DNA from: an uncultured Haliea sp.
Lineage (GTDB): Bacteria > Pseudomonadota > Gammaproteobacteria > Pseudomonadales > Halieaceae
DNA: 54,252 nucleotides
Assembly: GCA_913062625.1 (NCBI GenBank)
Contig: CAJXWP010000014.1
Coordinates: 1 to 54,252 of the forward strand
Direction: 5' to 3'
Shown here in pieces: positions 7,997 through 17,570 of the stretch. Below the pieces are notes generated by a model. The model had not been told where the DNA came from and ran no database searches. It saw nothing but the letters and a program-made list of their open reading frames with translations. A program made the position numbers and the translations under genes. Each line of letters starts with the position of its first letter. Position 1 is the first letter of the stretch.

Positions 7997-9367
7997 ATGA
8001 GTCAGTGGGAATGTATTGTCTGTGGCCTAATCTACGACGAGAAGGAAGGTTGGCCAGACGATGGCATTGCGCCAGGCACCAAGTGGGAGGATGTTCCGGA
8101 GGATTGGTTGTGTCCTGACTGTGGTGTTGGGAAGGAAGATTTTGAGTTATTGAAGGAGACGCCGGTCGACGACATACCCCACCATGAGGAGCCTACGGTG
8201 GACAAAGTCCATGCGCCGGTGATTATTCTCGGGACGGGATTGGCGGGTTACGGTTTGGCTAGAGAGTTTCGCAAGCACGATAGTGAAACGCCGCTTATCA
8301 TTATTACCTCGGATGATGGCCGCTCCTATTCTAAGCCGATGCTGTCCACGGGTTATACCAAAGACCATTCGGCGGATGATCTAGCCCAGTCGGACGCGGG
8401 CAGCATGGCGCGTCAGCTTAAAGCCAGTGTCTGGACTATGACCAAGGTGAGTGAAATTGATACCGAGCACCAGTTGATCAAGGTGGGTGATGCCGAGACT
8501 GTCATCCACTACCGCAAGTTGGTTCTGGCCGTGGGTGCAGAGGTGATACGCCCCCCGATTGAGGGCGACGGGCTGGAACTGGTCTATTCCATCAATGATC
8601 TGCTGGACTACGCTGATTTTCGTGCCGTCGTTGCCAGAAATGACGTGAAAAAGGTGTGCATCATCGGAGGCGGGCTTATCGGCTGCGAATACACCAATGA
8701 TTTGATTAATGGTGGTTTCGAGGTAGAAGCGGTAGATCCGCTTGGCTACTGCCTGCCGACGCTGTTGCCCGAACCTGCGGGTAGGGCGGTGCAAACAGCC
8801 TTGGAACAGAAAGGAGCGAAGTTCCATTTCGGTCCTTTGGTGACGGCTGTAAATAAGGCGGAGAAGGGTGTGATTGTGAGCCTTAACAACGGCGAGACTA
8901 TTGCTGCAGACATGGTTATTTCGGCGGTTGGTGTGCGGCCTCGAACCGATTTAGCCAAGGCCGGTGGCATTGTCGTCAACCGCGGTATTGTCACTAATCG
9001 TCTTTTGGAGACGAGTGCTAGCCACGTCTATGCGATGGGAGATTGCGCAGAGGTTGATGGGCATGTTTTGGTTTATGTCGCGCCTTTGATGGCGGCGGCT
9101 AAAGCACTGGGTAAAACTCTAGCGGGTCAGCCCACAGAGGTCAGCTATGGGGCTATGCCGGTGACGATCAAAACGCCTGCCTGTCCGGTAGTCGTTGCAC
9201 CTGTCGCGCGAGGGGCAGAGGGCGATTGGACTATTGTGGCCGACGGCAACAATGTCAACGCGCAGTTCCGTGACAGTGATGGAAATTTGCTGGGTTTTGC
9301 GCTGACCGGCGAAGCGATCAAAGAGAAAATAACGCTGCAAAAAGAATTGCCGGCGATTATGGTCTGA
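7997..9367 (+). CDS. Rubredoxin fused to NAD(P)H:rubredoxin reductase
   Basis: One 456-residue polypeptide with an N-terminal rubredoxin and a C-terminal FAD/NAD(P)H reductase. Start ATG 7997 gives MSQWECIVCG, the normal rubredoxin beginning; the longer GTG start (7985) is not needed. The iron site is Cys6, Cys9, Cys39, Cys42. After a short acidic, His-containing linker comes the FAD motif GTGLAGYG (79-86), the NAD(P)H motif GGGLIG (224-229) and the second FAD motif around YAMGDCAE. In Pseudomonas these are separate proteins (RubA, RubB) serving alkane hydroxylase and other oxidative roles. The fusion would carry electrons from NAD(P)H to the rubredoxin iron within one chain. The final acceptor is not encoded here. 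Confidence 0.93.
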   Translation: MSQWECIVCGLIYDEKEGWPDDGIAPGTKWEDVPEDWLCPDCGVGKEDFELLKETPVDDIPHHEEPTVDKVHAPVIILGTGLAGYGLAREFRKHDSETPLIIITSDDGRSYSKPMLSTGYTKDHSADDLAQSDAGSMARQLKASVWTMTKVSEIDTEHQLIKVGDAETVIHYRKLVLAVGAEVIRPPIEGDGLELVYSINDLLDYADFRAVVARNDVKKVCIIGGGLIGCEYTNDLINGGFEVEAVDPLGYCLPTLLPEPAGRAVQTALEQKGAKFHFGPLVTAVNKAEKGVIVSLNNGETIAADMVISAVGVRPRTDLAKAGGIVVNRGIVTNRLLETSASHVYAMGDCAEVDGHVLVYVAPLMAAAKALGKTLAGQPTEVSYGAMPVTIKTPACPVVVAPVARGAEGDWTIVADGNNVNAQFRDSDGNLLGFALTGEAIKEKITLQKELPAIMV

Positions 9368-9397
9368 CGCGCAGTCCCGGTCATACAGGCACTGTTG

Positions 9398-9946
9398 GTG
9401 ACCGACAACGCTGAGCTGCACGTGAGGCGCTGGTTATACGACTTTGTTGTGGGTTTAAATCTGTGCCCTTTTGCGCGCCCTCTGCTGGGCGCAGCCAACT
9501 TGCGTATCGTGGTTTGTGAAGGAAGCCAGCTAGTCGATCTGCGCAGCGTGCTCCTTCAGGAGCTGGATTTGCTGCAGCGTAATAGCGAGCAGGATATTGC
9601 TACGACACTTGTGGCGTTCCCTCAGGCGCTGCGAAATTTCGAAGACTACCTTCAGTTCTTCGATGAAGCTCAAGACTTGTTGCTTGAATCGGGTCTCGAC
9701 GGTGTTGTGCAGCTAGCCAGTTTTCATCCGCAATATCGCTTTGCGGGAGAAGCGCCAGAAGCAGCAAGTCACTTCAGTAATCGCGCACCCTATCCGCTTA
9801 TTCACCTGCTTAGAGAAGATATGGTAAGTCGCGCACTGGAGCACGTTGATGACCCGAGTCAGATCCCAGATGGGAATATTCAAACGTTAAATACTATCGG
9901 TGTGCCTGAGCTAGAGAGGCGCTGGCAGGCGTTATTCTTGCGCTAG
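9398..9946 (+). CDS. DUF1415 family protein
   Basis: Conserved protein of unknown function, 182 residues from GTG 9398 (an adjacent TTG at 9395 is possible; no ATG is available). Recognised as DUF1415 by the N-terminal WLYDFVVGLNLCPFARP and the central VQLASFHPQYRFAG and SNRAPYPLIHLLRE segments. No signal peptide or membrane segment. The conserved Cys in NLCPFA and the His in SFHPQY could form an active or metal site (inference). It starts 30 bp after the rubredoxin fusion and may be co-transcribed with it; it converges on recG. Confidence 0.88.
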   Translation: MTDNAELHVRRWLYDFVVGLNLCPFARPLLGAANLRIVVCEGSQLVDLRSVLLQELDLLQRNSEQDIATTLVAFPQALRNFEDYLQFFDEAQDLLLESGLDGVVQLASFHPQYRFAGEAPEAASHFSNRAPYPLIHLLREDMVSRALEHVDDPSQIPDGNIQTLNTIGVPELERRWQALFLR

Positions 9947-9979
9947 GGTTATTGGGTATAAGAGACAGCTACCGCGGAT

Positions 9980-12049
9980 TCAAACCTTGGCAAACTGCTG
10001 GCCGGAGCCGGTCCATCGATGAATCAGTGGATCAGTCCGTTCTGGATAGGATTCACGGACGGTGTTGGCAATAGACTGGACTTCGTCTAGCAGGTGACTG
10101 TGTGTCGGTAGCGAAGCGATTCTGAATTCCATCAGACCGGTCTGTCGGGTGCCGAGCACTTCGCCTGGACCGCGCAGCTCCAGGTCTTTCTCGGCGATAT
10201 AGAATCCGTCTGAACTTTCTCGCATAACAGACAGGCGCTGCTTGCCGTTGGCCGATAGCGGGGTCTGATATAGCAGCACGCAGTGGCTGGCCTGTAGTCC
10301 TCTGCCCACTCTTCCGCGCAGTTGATGCAATTGCGCCAGCCCCAGCCGTTCTGGGTTTTCAATGATCATCAGGCTAGCATTCGGCACGTCTACGCCGACT
10401 TCAATAACGGTTGTCGCGACCAGTAGCGCGAGTTCACCGCTTTTGAACGCGTCCATTATGGCGGCCTTCTCTAGCGGTTTGAGCCGACCGTGAATTAATC
10501 CGATTGCCAGATGCGGCAGGCCCTCACGCAATTCTTGCGCGGTCGCCTCCGCCGCCTGTGCCTGCAGTACATCGCTTTCTTCAATGAGGGTACAGACCCA
10601 GTAGGCTTGGCGACCCTCGCCACAGGCGGCCGCGACTCGCGCTACAACGTCCTCTCGGCGACTGCTATCGATGAGTGCCGTGGTCACCGGAGACCTCCCC
10701 GGCGGCAATTCGTCGATTATTGAACAGTCCAGATCGGCATAGGCGACCATGGACAGCGTTCGGGGAATAGGGGTCGCTGTCATGACCAATTGGTGAGCCC
10801 GGCCCTGTTGCGGCGCTGCTTTTTTGGTCAATGCGAGGCGCTGATGAACCCCGAAGCGGTGTTGCTCGTCGACGACAACCAGGCCTAGACATGCGAAGGC
10901 CACATTATCTTGAAATAATGCATGCGTGCCGATGACCAAGCTTGCGTCCCCAGAGGCGATGCGACCTAAAGCGCTTAACCGTTTGTTGCCCTTGGTGCGG
11001 CCGCTTAACCACTCCATGGTGATGTTGAAGGGTTCGAACCACTGACAGAAATTACGCCAATGCTGCTCTGCTAATATCTCTGTAGGGGCCATGATGGCGA
11101 CCTGGTAGCCATTACCAATTGCCTGTAGCGCGGCTCCAGCCGCGACTAGGGTCTTTCCTGACCCCACATCGCCCTGCACTAGCCGCATCATTGGAACAGG
11201 CTTGGCCAGATCAACAGCGATTTCTTGCAGGACATGGAGTTGAGCGTTCGTGGGTGTGAACGGCAGGCTTGCGAGGAATGCTGCGAGTGCCTCTTTGTTT
11301 AGTGGCAGGGCTTCCGCTCCCTCTTCTTGCTGTCGCTCGCGCAATCGGTGAAGTGATAGGTTGTGCGCCACCAATTCTTCCAGCGCCAGTCGCAACTGGG
11401 CCGGATGTTTGCCTTCTCGCAGTAATTCTTGGGCGGCATCAGGCGGAGGGGTGTGCAGGTATTGCAGGGCCTTCGTTAATTCATAGGGGTATTTGCCGCT
11501 GGGAGGCAATAACTCATCGACTTGTTCTCTGTGCAGGCGCTCGAGGGCTTGTTTGCAGAGTTTGCGCCACTGGTTTTGACCGATACCGGCCGTCGTCGGG
11601 TAAATCGGGGTGAGTGCCTCCTCGACAGGTACCTCCTCTTCTTGCAGCACGCGATATTCTGGGTGGTACATCTCCAAGCCGCTGCCCCCGCGACGCACTT
11701 GCCCGAAACAACGCAGCCGGGTGCCGCTTTGTAGGTTGTTCTTTTGCGCGGCGCTAAAATGGAAAAAGCGCAGGGTCAGCGTCCCACTGCCATCCTGAAT
11801 TCGCGCTACGAGGCTGCGGCGACGGCCAAAGACCACATCTGCGGCTCGCACCTCGCCTTCTATGACGACATCAGCGCCCTCTCTGGCGGCTGCAATAGGG
11901 GTGACCCGAGTGCGGTCCTGATAGCGCAATGGGAGGTGGAACAGGAGATCCTCTACGTGACGAACGCCGTAATCGGCCAGCGTGCTCGCAAGCTTGGGGC
12001 CGACGCCACGCAGCTCCTGTACTGAAATATTGGCGATGCCGTCTATCAT
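9980..12049 (-). CDS. recG: ATP-dependent DNA helicase RecG
   Basis: Superfamily 2 helicase that remodels stalled replication forks and Holliday junctions. 689 residues (E. coli 693). An N-terminal wedge/OB domain (roughly 60-150) precedes the helicase core with Walker A GDVGSGKT (293-300) and box II DEQH (394-397). The C-terminal half carries the GRVGRG arginine-finger motif. It starts 4 bp after the oxyR stop, so the two are probably one transcript, an arrangement I know from pseudomonads. Confidence 0.98.
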   Translation of the reverse strand: MIDGIANISVQELRGVGPKLASTLADYGVRHVEDLLFHLPLRYQDRTRVTPIAAAREGADVVIEGEVRAADVVFGRRRSLVARIQDGSGTLTLRFFHFSAAQKNNLQSGTRLRCFGQVRRGGSGLEMYHPEYRVLQEEEVPVEEALTPIYPTTAGIGQNQWRKLCKQALERLHREQVDELLPPSGKYPYELTKALQYLHTPPPDAAQELLREGKHPAQLRLALEELVAHNLSLHRLRERQQEEGAEALPLNKEALAAFLASLPFTPTNAQLHVLQEIAVDLAKPVPMMRLVQGDVGSGKTLVAAGAALQAIGNGYQVAIMAPTEILAEQHWRNFCQWFEPFNITMEWLSGRTKGNKRLSALGRIASGDASLVIGTHALFQDNVAFACLGLVVVDEQHRFGVHQRLALTKKAAPQQGRAHQLVMTATPIPRTLSMVAYADLDCSIIDELPPGRSPVTTALIDSSRREDVVARVAAACGEGRQAYWVCTLIEESDVLQAQAAEATAQELREGLPHLAIGLIHGRLKPLEKAAIMDAFKSGELALLVATTVIEVGVDVPNASLMIIENPERLGLAQLHQLRGRVGRGLQASHCVLLYQTPLSANGKQRLSVMRESSDGFYIAEKDLELRGPGEVLGTRQTGLMEFRIASLPTHSHLLDEVQSIANTVRESYPERTDPLIHRWTGSGQQFAKV

Positions 12050-12053
12050 CGCA

Positions 12054-12956
12054 TTACTGAGCTCGCAGGGCGTCGATAAGAATATCGATGGCCTCTGATC
12101 GCGGATAACTCACACGCCAGGCAAGGGCGATGCTGCGGCAGGGTGCCGGGCTTTGAAATGGGCGAACGGCCAATGCATTTTCCCCATAAGTGGCTTCATT
12201 CGCCGCTGACTCCGGCAATACAGTAATACCCAAGCCGCTTGCCACCATGTGCTTTAAGGTTTCCAGAGAGCCACCTTCTATAACCGTATGGCCCTGTGCA
12301 TATTTTTCTCGTATAGCTCGTTGCAGCCCAGGGCAGGCGTCCAGCACCTGGTCGCGGAAACAATGGCCTTCACCCATTAAAAGCACCCGGTGTTCGGCCA
12401 AACTGCTGGCGTTGATGTGCGAGTGTTCCGCCAGAGGGTGGTCCTGCGGGAGCAACACGACAAAGGGTTCATCGAAGAGCGTCCGTGTGACGATGTCCGT
12501 TTCGGTAAAGGGCAGTGCTATAAAAATAGCGTCTAGTTCTCCGTTGCTTAGCTTGACGCGCAAGTTAGCGGTATAACTTTCCTCAATGAATAACGGCATG
12601 TTGGGGGCCAATTGTGGTAGACGGCTGACCAAGCGCGGGAACAGGTAGGGGCCCACGGTATAGATTGCACCGACGGAAAGCATGCTCCCCATTGGATCCT
12701 TGCCTTGTTCCGCCAGCAGCCGTACATTTTGTGTTTCGCGCAGAACCGTGCGAGCTTGCTCTACAATAAGCTCTCCGGTGGGCGTGGTGGCCACCTTGTG
12801 ACGTGCGCGCTCGAACAGGCAGACCCCTAGCTCGGCCTCCAGTTTTTTGATGGCGACGCTGAGAGTGGGTTGACTGACGCTGCATTGCTCCGCCGCTTTA
12901 CGAAAATGACCTGATTCGGCTAGTGCTACAAGGTAGCGCAGTTCTGTTAATGTCAT
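12054..12956 (-). CDS. oxyR: Hydrogen peroxide-sensing regulator OxyR (LysR family)
   Basis: LysR-type activator of peroxide defence genes. An N-terminal winged helix (1-60) with ALAESGHFRKAAEQCSVSQP is followed by the LysR effector domain. The redox pair falls exactly at Cys199 and Cys208 (GHC199-x8-C208), the positions used in E. coli OxyR for the sensing disulfide, so this is a true OxyR rather than a generic LysR protein. 300 residues (E. coli 305). Upstream of recG with a 4-bp gap. Confidence 0.97.
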   Translation of the reverse strand: MTLTELRYLVALAESGHFRKAAEQCSVSQPTLSVAIKKLEAELGVCLFERARHKVATTPTGELIVEQARTVLRETQNVRLLAEQGKDPMGSMLSVGAIYTVGPYLFPRLVSRLPQLAPNMPLFIEESYTANLRVKLSNGELDAIFIALPFTETDIVTRTLFDEPFVVLLPQDHPLAEHSHINASSLAEHRVLLMGEGHCFRDQVLDACPGLQRAIREKYAQGHTVIEGGSLETLKHMVASGLGITVLPESAANEATYGENALAVRPFQSPAPCRSIALAWRVSYPRSEAIDILIDALRAQ

Positions 12957-13008
12957 GGGGTCTTAGCCTTGCTAATAAAGTCCCTAGTGTAACCAGTGAG
13001 TGATTAAT

Positions 13009-13884
13009 ATGAAGAATAGTTCTGTTCTAATTGTCGGATGTGGCGATATTGGTATTCGCACCGGCGGGCTCCTCAAGGGACAAGGTTGGGATGTTGCGGG
13101 TGTGAGGCGCGATACCTCGAAACTGCCAGCGGAATTTGTCGCTTATGCAGCGAACTATACTGAGTCTGGGAGTTTGGATTTTATAGCGCAGTCGGCGCCA
13201 GACTTCGTGCTTGCGACATTTAACCCGGTAGACCGAACAGAGGCGGGCTATAAAGCGGGCTTTCAAAACGCTATGAGCCATTTAATCTCTGGCCTGGGGC
13301 TACATCGACCGCGACATATCCTGATGGCAAGCAGTACCCGAGTTTTTGCCGAGGCCCGCGGCGGTTGGGTGGACGACGATAGCCCCCTGACTGATGATGA
13401 TCCTTGTGCTCTGGCAATAATTGCCGCGGAGCAGCAACTGCTGGCCTCGGGGCATAATGCGTCAGTGGTGCGATTTGCCGGTATCTATGGCATCCCTGGA
13501 AGTCGCCTTATGTCGAGGGTTCGCAGTGGAGAGCTGTGTCAGCCAGAGCCTGTCAGTTATACCAATCGTATTCACAGGGATGATTGTGCGGGCTTCCTCA
13601 CGCATCTGCTGCAGTTGGTCGATGTAGGGCAAACAATCGCGCCTCTCTACATTGGCGTAGATGATGAGCCGGCGCCTCGTTACGACGTGGAGGCTTGGCT
13701 GGCAGGCGCAATGGGGTTAGAGGTGCGACCGCGGAAGAGACTGCCTGCATCAGTTGATCAATCCACTGGGCGTGGTGGAAAGGGTCATAAACGCTGTCGA
13801 AATAAAGGGCTACACAATAGTGGTTATAAGCTCATTTATCCCGACTATAAAAGCGGATACAACGCTTTGCTTGCTCAGAATTAA
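13009..13884 (+). CDS. NAD-dependent epimerase/dehydratase-like SDR protein (YeeZ-like)
   Basis: Extended short-chain dehydrogenase/reductase of unknown substrate, 291 residues from ATG 13009 (GTG 13000 also in frame; GTGAG lies before the ATG). A Rossmann start VLIVGCGDIGIRTGGLL (residues 5-21) has the GxGxxG pattern. HILMASSTRVFAE holds the conserved Ser region. The usual Tyr-x-x-x-Lys catalytic pair is not evident: the matching region reads LAIIAAEQQLL, so it may bind NAD without classical SDR chemistry. A basic, Lys/Arg/Gly-rich stretch near 245-265 is unusual. It is divergent from oxyR and its stop overlaps that of ridA. Confidence 0.8.
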   Translation: MKNSSVLIVGCGDIGIRTGGLLKGQGWDVAGVRRDTSKLPAEFVAYAANYTESGSLDFIAQSAPDFVLATFNPVDRTEAGYKAGFQNAMSHLISGLGLHRPRHILMASSTRVFAEARGGWVDDDSPLTDDDPCALAIIAAEQQLLASGHNASVVRFAGIYGIPGSRLMSRVRSGELCQPEPVSYTNRIHRDDCAGFLTHLLQLVDVGQTIAPLYIGVDDEPAPRYDVEAWLAGAMGLEVRPRKRLPASVDQSTGRGGKGHKRCRNKGLHNSGYKLIYPDYKSGYNALLAQN

Positions 13885-14264
13885 AGCGCAAGAATGGCTT
13901 CTACTTCAATCTGGGCATCCTTGGGTAACGCGGCGACCTGCACACAGGCACGCGCCGGAAAGGGCTCTTCGAGGAAGCGTGTCATGACCTCATTGACCAC
14001 TGCGAAGTGTGCAAGGTCAGTGAGCGAGATATTGATTTTGACCGCATTTTTCAGGCTGCCACCGGTCGCCTCTGCCACCGCGCTTAGATTTTGAAAAACC
14101 TGAACCGCCTGTTCTGTTATATCTTCGGACACTAACTCTGTCGTGCCGGGGACAAGAGGAATTTGGCCTGACAGCCACACGGTATTACCTACCTTGACGG
14201 CTTGCGAATAGGGACCGATGGCGGCGGGGGCGGCGGGTGTTGAGATGACGGCGCGATTACTCAA
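13881..14264 (-). CDS. ridA: RidA family reactive enamine/imine deaminase
   Basis: Hydrolyses reactive 2-aminoacrylate-type intermediates to keto acids plus ammonia. 127 residues, usual length, with AAIGPYSQAV near the N-terminus and the catalytic-Arg segment ARACVQVAALPKDAQIEVE at the C-terminus. The start is TTG 14264, supported by GGAGA 7 nt upstream and correct alignment of the N-terminus. It lies downstream of spoT on the same strand, the order also seen in relatives, and overlaps the convergent SDR gene by 4 bp at the stop codons. Confidence 0.95.
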   Translation of the reverse strand: MSNRAVISTPAAPAAIGPYSQAVKVGNTVWLSGQIPLVPGTTELVSEDITEQAVQVFQNLSAVAEATGGSLKNAVKINISLTDLAHFAVVNEVMTRFLEEPFPARACVQVAALPKDAQIEVEAILAL

Positions 14265-14306
14265 AGCGGTTCTCCATTGTACCGGTAGTGCAGATTGTCT
14301 GGGCGC

Positions 14307-16424
14307 TCAGTTTTTGACACGATTAACTTTGTGCACGTGCTTGATGGTGCGTAGACGCTTCATGATTCGGGCTAGATGCACCCTATCGTTTACCAACATT
14401 TCCAAGGTTACATAGGTGAACTGATAGTCCTTGTCCTCAGTGGATATTTTCTCGATGTTAACGTCCATACTGTTGATGCGAGTGGCAATCACGGCCAGCA
14501 TTCCGCGACGATTTTCGACCTCTACGCGCAGCTCTGCAGAGTATTCGCCTTCGACATTATCGTCCCAGCGTAACGCTATCTGTCTTTCGTTATGATCGCG
14601 GATATCCGCGAGGTTCTTGCATTGCTCTCTGTGCACAACGACACCTTTTTCGAGGCTTAGATAACCTTCAATAGGATCTCCAGGTATGGGGTGGCAGCAT
14701 CTAGCATAACCAACCATGAAGCCCTCGGTTCCGCAGATGGCGACAGGCTGCACACTGTCACGATGCTGCTGCAGTGCGTCGTCTTCTGAGCCGCTCAACA
14801 GCTGCTGCGCGGTGAACATGGGTAACCGGTTGCCGCGAGCGATATCCGCGAACAGATCATCCAGATTTTCATAGCGCTGCTGTGATAGAAAGTCCCGGAG
14901 CTTGTCTTCAGCGAGATTTGCCAAATTGGTGCCAAAATCCATGAGGCCCTTGTCCAGAAGGCTGCGTCCCAGCGCGATTGAGTCGTCCAAAGTCTGACTT
15001 TTCAGGAAATGATGAATATTAGAGCGAGCCTTAGCCGTGACAGCATAATCTAGCCAGGTTGGGTTGGGCAGGGCTCCCGAGGAGGTTAGGATTTCAACCG
15101 TCTGGCCGCTTTGTAGCGTCTCGGACAGCGGTGACAAGCGACGGTTTATTCGACAGGCAACGCAGCTGTTGCCGACGTCCGTATGCACAGCGTAAGCGAA
15201 GTCTACCGGGGTAGCGCGCCGCGGCAACTCGAGGATGCGGCCCTGTGGGGTGAAGACATAGATTTCATCTGGGAAGAGGTCAATCTTGACACTTTCGATA
15301 AACTCCAGCGAGTTGCCTGCGCGCTGCTGCATCTCTAGCAAGCCCTGCACCCATTCACGGGCACGGGCATGATTACCTTTGCTGGACTGGCCCTCACTTT
15401 TGTATAACCAGTGGGCGGCGATCCCCTTATTTGCCATGTCTTCCATCTCCTGGGTGCGGATTTGGACTTCAATCGGTACGCCGTGCATGCCCATAAGAAC
15501 AGTGTGGAGGGACTGATAGCCGTTGGCCTTGGGTATGGCAATATAATCCTTGAATTCACCGGGCACCGGTTTGTAGAGGCTATGAATGCAGCCCAGCACG
15601 CGGTAACAGGTGTCAACAGAGTCCACGATGATGCGAAAGGCATAGATATCGGTGATCTCAGAAAAAGACTTGTGCTTGGACTTCATTTTTCTGTAGATGC
15701 TGTACAGGTGTTTTTCGCGTCCAATGACACGAATTTCATGGCCCTCCTGTTCCAGCGTGACTTCGATCTGATGGCGGACCTTTTCTACGAGTTCCTTGCG
15801 GTGCCCAACCGATTTTCGCAGCGCCGCGTCTATGCGCCTGGCACGCATAGGATAGAGAGCGCTAAAACCGAGCTCTTCAAATTCGAGGCGCACCATGTTC
15901 ATACCTAAGCGCGCGGCGATAGGGGCATAGATGTCGAGAGTTTCGCGCGCAATCCGGCGTGCTTTGGTGGATTTCAGCACCCCGAGGGTCCGCATATTGT
16001 GTAGCCTGTCGGCCAACTTCACCAGGATTACCCGAATATCCTGGGCCATGGCCAGTGCCATTTTCTGGAAGTTCTCTGCCTGTTTTTCTTCTAGCGACTG
16101 GAATTCCATCTGTGTTAATTTGCTGACGCCATCGACGAGCTCAGCGACCGTGGGGCCAAACTGTTCAGCGATGGCAGACTTCTCCATGCCGGTGTCTTCA
16201 ATGACATCATGCAGCATGGCCGCGATCAGGCTTTGGTGGTCCATGTGCATGTCGGCGAGGATGCCAGCAACAGCGAGGGGATGACTTACATAAGGATCGC
16301 CACTGTGTCGCTGCTGCCCATAGTGCGCCTGTTCGGCAAAAAAGTAGGCGCGATTTACGTGGTTGGTTTGCTCGGTGTTGAGGTAACTACGGAGGGTGGT
16401 ATTGAGGGCATCTAGAGTTTGCAT
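14307..16424 (-). CDS. spoT: Bifunctional (p)ppGpp synthetase/hydrolase SpoT
   Basis: Stringent-response enzyme that makes and degrades (p)ppGpp. 705 residues (E. coli SpoT 702). The HD hydrolase domain shows H72-D73 and E76-D77 (HDVIEDT). The synthetase domain spans roughly 230-340, with YIAIPKANGYQSLHT (294-308) and the catalytic Glu in EVQIRT (319). TGS is at about 385-445 and ACT at about 630-702. Oddity: the motif preceding YIAIPK is EFKD (290-293), not the RFKD usual in SpoT-type enzymes nor the ExDD of RelA. It follows rpoZ, as in other Gammaproteobacteria. Confidence 0.97.
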   Translation of the reverse strand: MQTLDALNTTLRSYLNTEQTNHVNRAYFFAEQAHYGQQRHSGDPYVSHPLAVAGILADMHMDHQSLIAAMLHDVIEDTGMEKSAIAEQFGPTVAELVDGVSKLTQMEFQSLEEKQAENFQKMALAMAQDIRVILVKLADRLHNMRTLGVLKSTKARRIARETLDIYAPIAARLGMNMVRLEFEELGFSALYPMRARRIDAALRKSVGHRKELVEKVRHQIEVTLEQEGHEIRVIGREKHLYSIYRKMKSKHKSFSEITDIYAFRIIVDSVDTCYRVLGCIHSLYKPVPGEFKDYIAIPKANGYQSLHTVLMGMHGVPIEVQIRTQEMEDMANKGIAAHWLYKSEGQSSKGNHARAREWVQGLLEMQQRAGNSLEFIESVKIDLFPDEIYVFTPQGRILELPRRATPVDFAYAVHTDVGNSCVACRINRRLSPLSETLQSGQTVEILTSSGALPNPTWLDYAVTAKARSNIHHFLKSQTLDDSIALGRSLLDKGLMDFGTNLANLAEDKLRDFLSQQRYENLDDLFADIARGNRLPMFTAQQLLSGSEDDALQQHRDSVQPVAICGTEGFMVGYARCCHPIPGDPIEGYLSLEKGVVVHREQCKNLADIRDHNERQIALRWDDNVEGEYSAELRVEVENRRGMLAVIATRINSMDVNIEKISTEDKDYQFTYVTLEMLVNDRVHLARIMKRLRTIKHVHKVNRVKN

Positions 16425-16464
16425 GTTGTTGGCTTTAGACTCGTATTAAAGATGCCCGCGTAGC

Positions 16465-16725
16465 TTACAGCGCTTCGCTGGCCTCCAACACTTCCGCCAG
16501 CTCTTCCTCGGCGTCCATTTCGTTGGCCCGGCTAAGAATTTCGTTGGTGACTAGCCCTTCAGCAATTTCACGCAAAGCGATGACGGTGCACTTGTCCGAT
16601 TCTTCCAGTACCAGAGGATCCTTCCCACCTGTTGCCAATTGCCGGGCACGTTTACTAGCGACCATAACAAGTTCAAAGCGATTTGCGACATTTTCCAGAC
16701 AATCTTCAACGGTTACGCGTGCCAT
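16465..16725 (-). CDS. rpoZ: RNA polymerase omega subunit
   Basis: Small RNA polymerase subunit that helps fold beta' and forms part of a ppGpp site. 86 residues, beginning [20 protein letters not shown], the typical omega N-terminus, with [11 protein letters not shown] as the conserved middle. GGAAG lies 10 nt before the ATG. Directly upstream of spoT (40-bp gap), so the ppGpp enzyme and a ppGpp-binding subunit are co-expressed. Confidence 0.97.
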   Translation of the reverse strand: MARVTVEDCLENVANRFELVMVASKRARQLATGGKDPLVLEESDKCTVIALREIAEGLVTNEILSRANEMDAEEELAEVLEASEAL

Positions 16726-16874
16726 TATTCAATACTTCCCATTTTTGCGTGTGTTACTTCAAGGGTTTATCTTGGAGACACAGGTTAGTAAAACCGCGGC
16801 GCTGTCGATGATGTCGGCGCCTCTGTACCCACGGGGCGTTGAATTTACGCCGAAGTGACCCTAAAGTATAGCGC

Positions 16875-16880
16875 ATTATA
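16875..16880 (-). promoter_or_regulatory. Candidate -10 element for rpoZ-spoT
   Basis: A consensus TATAAT on the minus strand in the 191-bp gap between rpoZ and gmk, about 150 bp before the rpoZ ATG. The -35 region is poor, so an activator or extended contacts may be needed. It predicts a leader of about 140 nt. Confidence 0.4.
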
Positions 16881-16916
16881 CCGGGGGTGCGTCCAGCATT
16901 AATAACCCTTGAGGGA

Positions 16917-17546
<630 letters not shown>

Positions 17547-17570
17547 TTATCGTAAGGGAAACGCGAGGTG

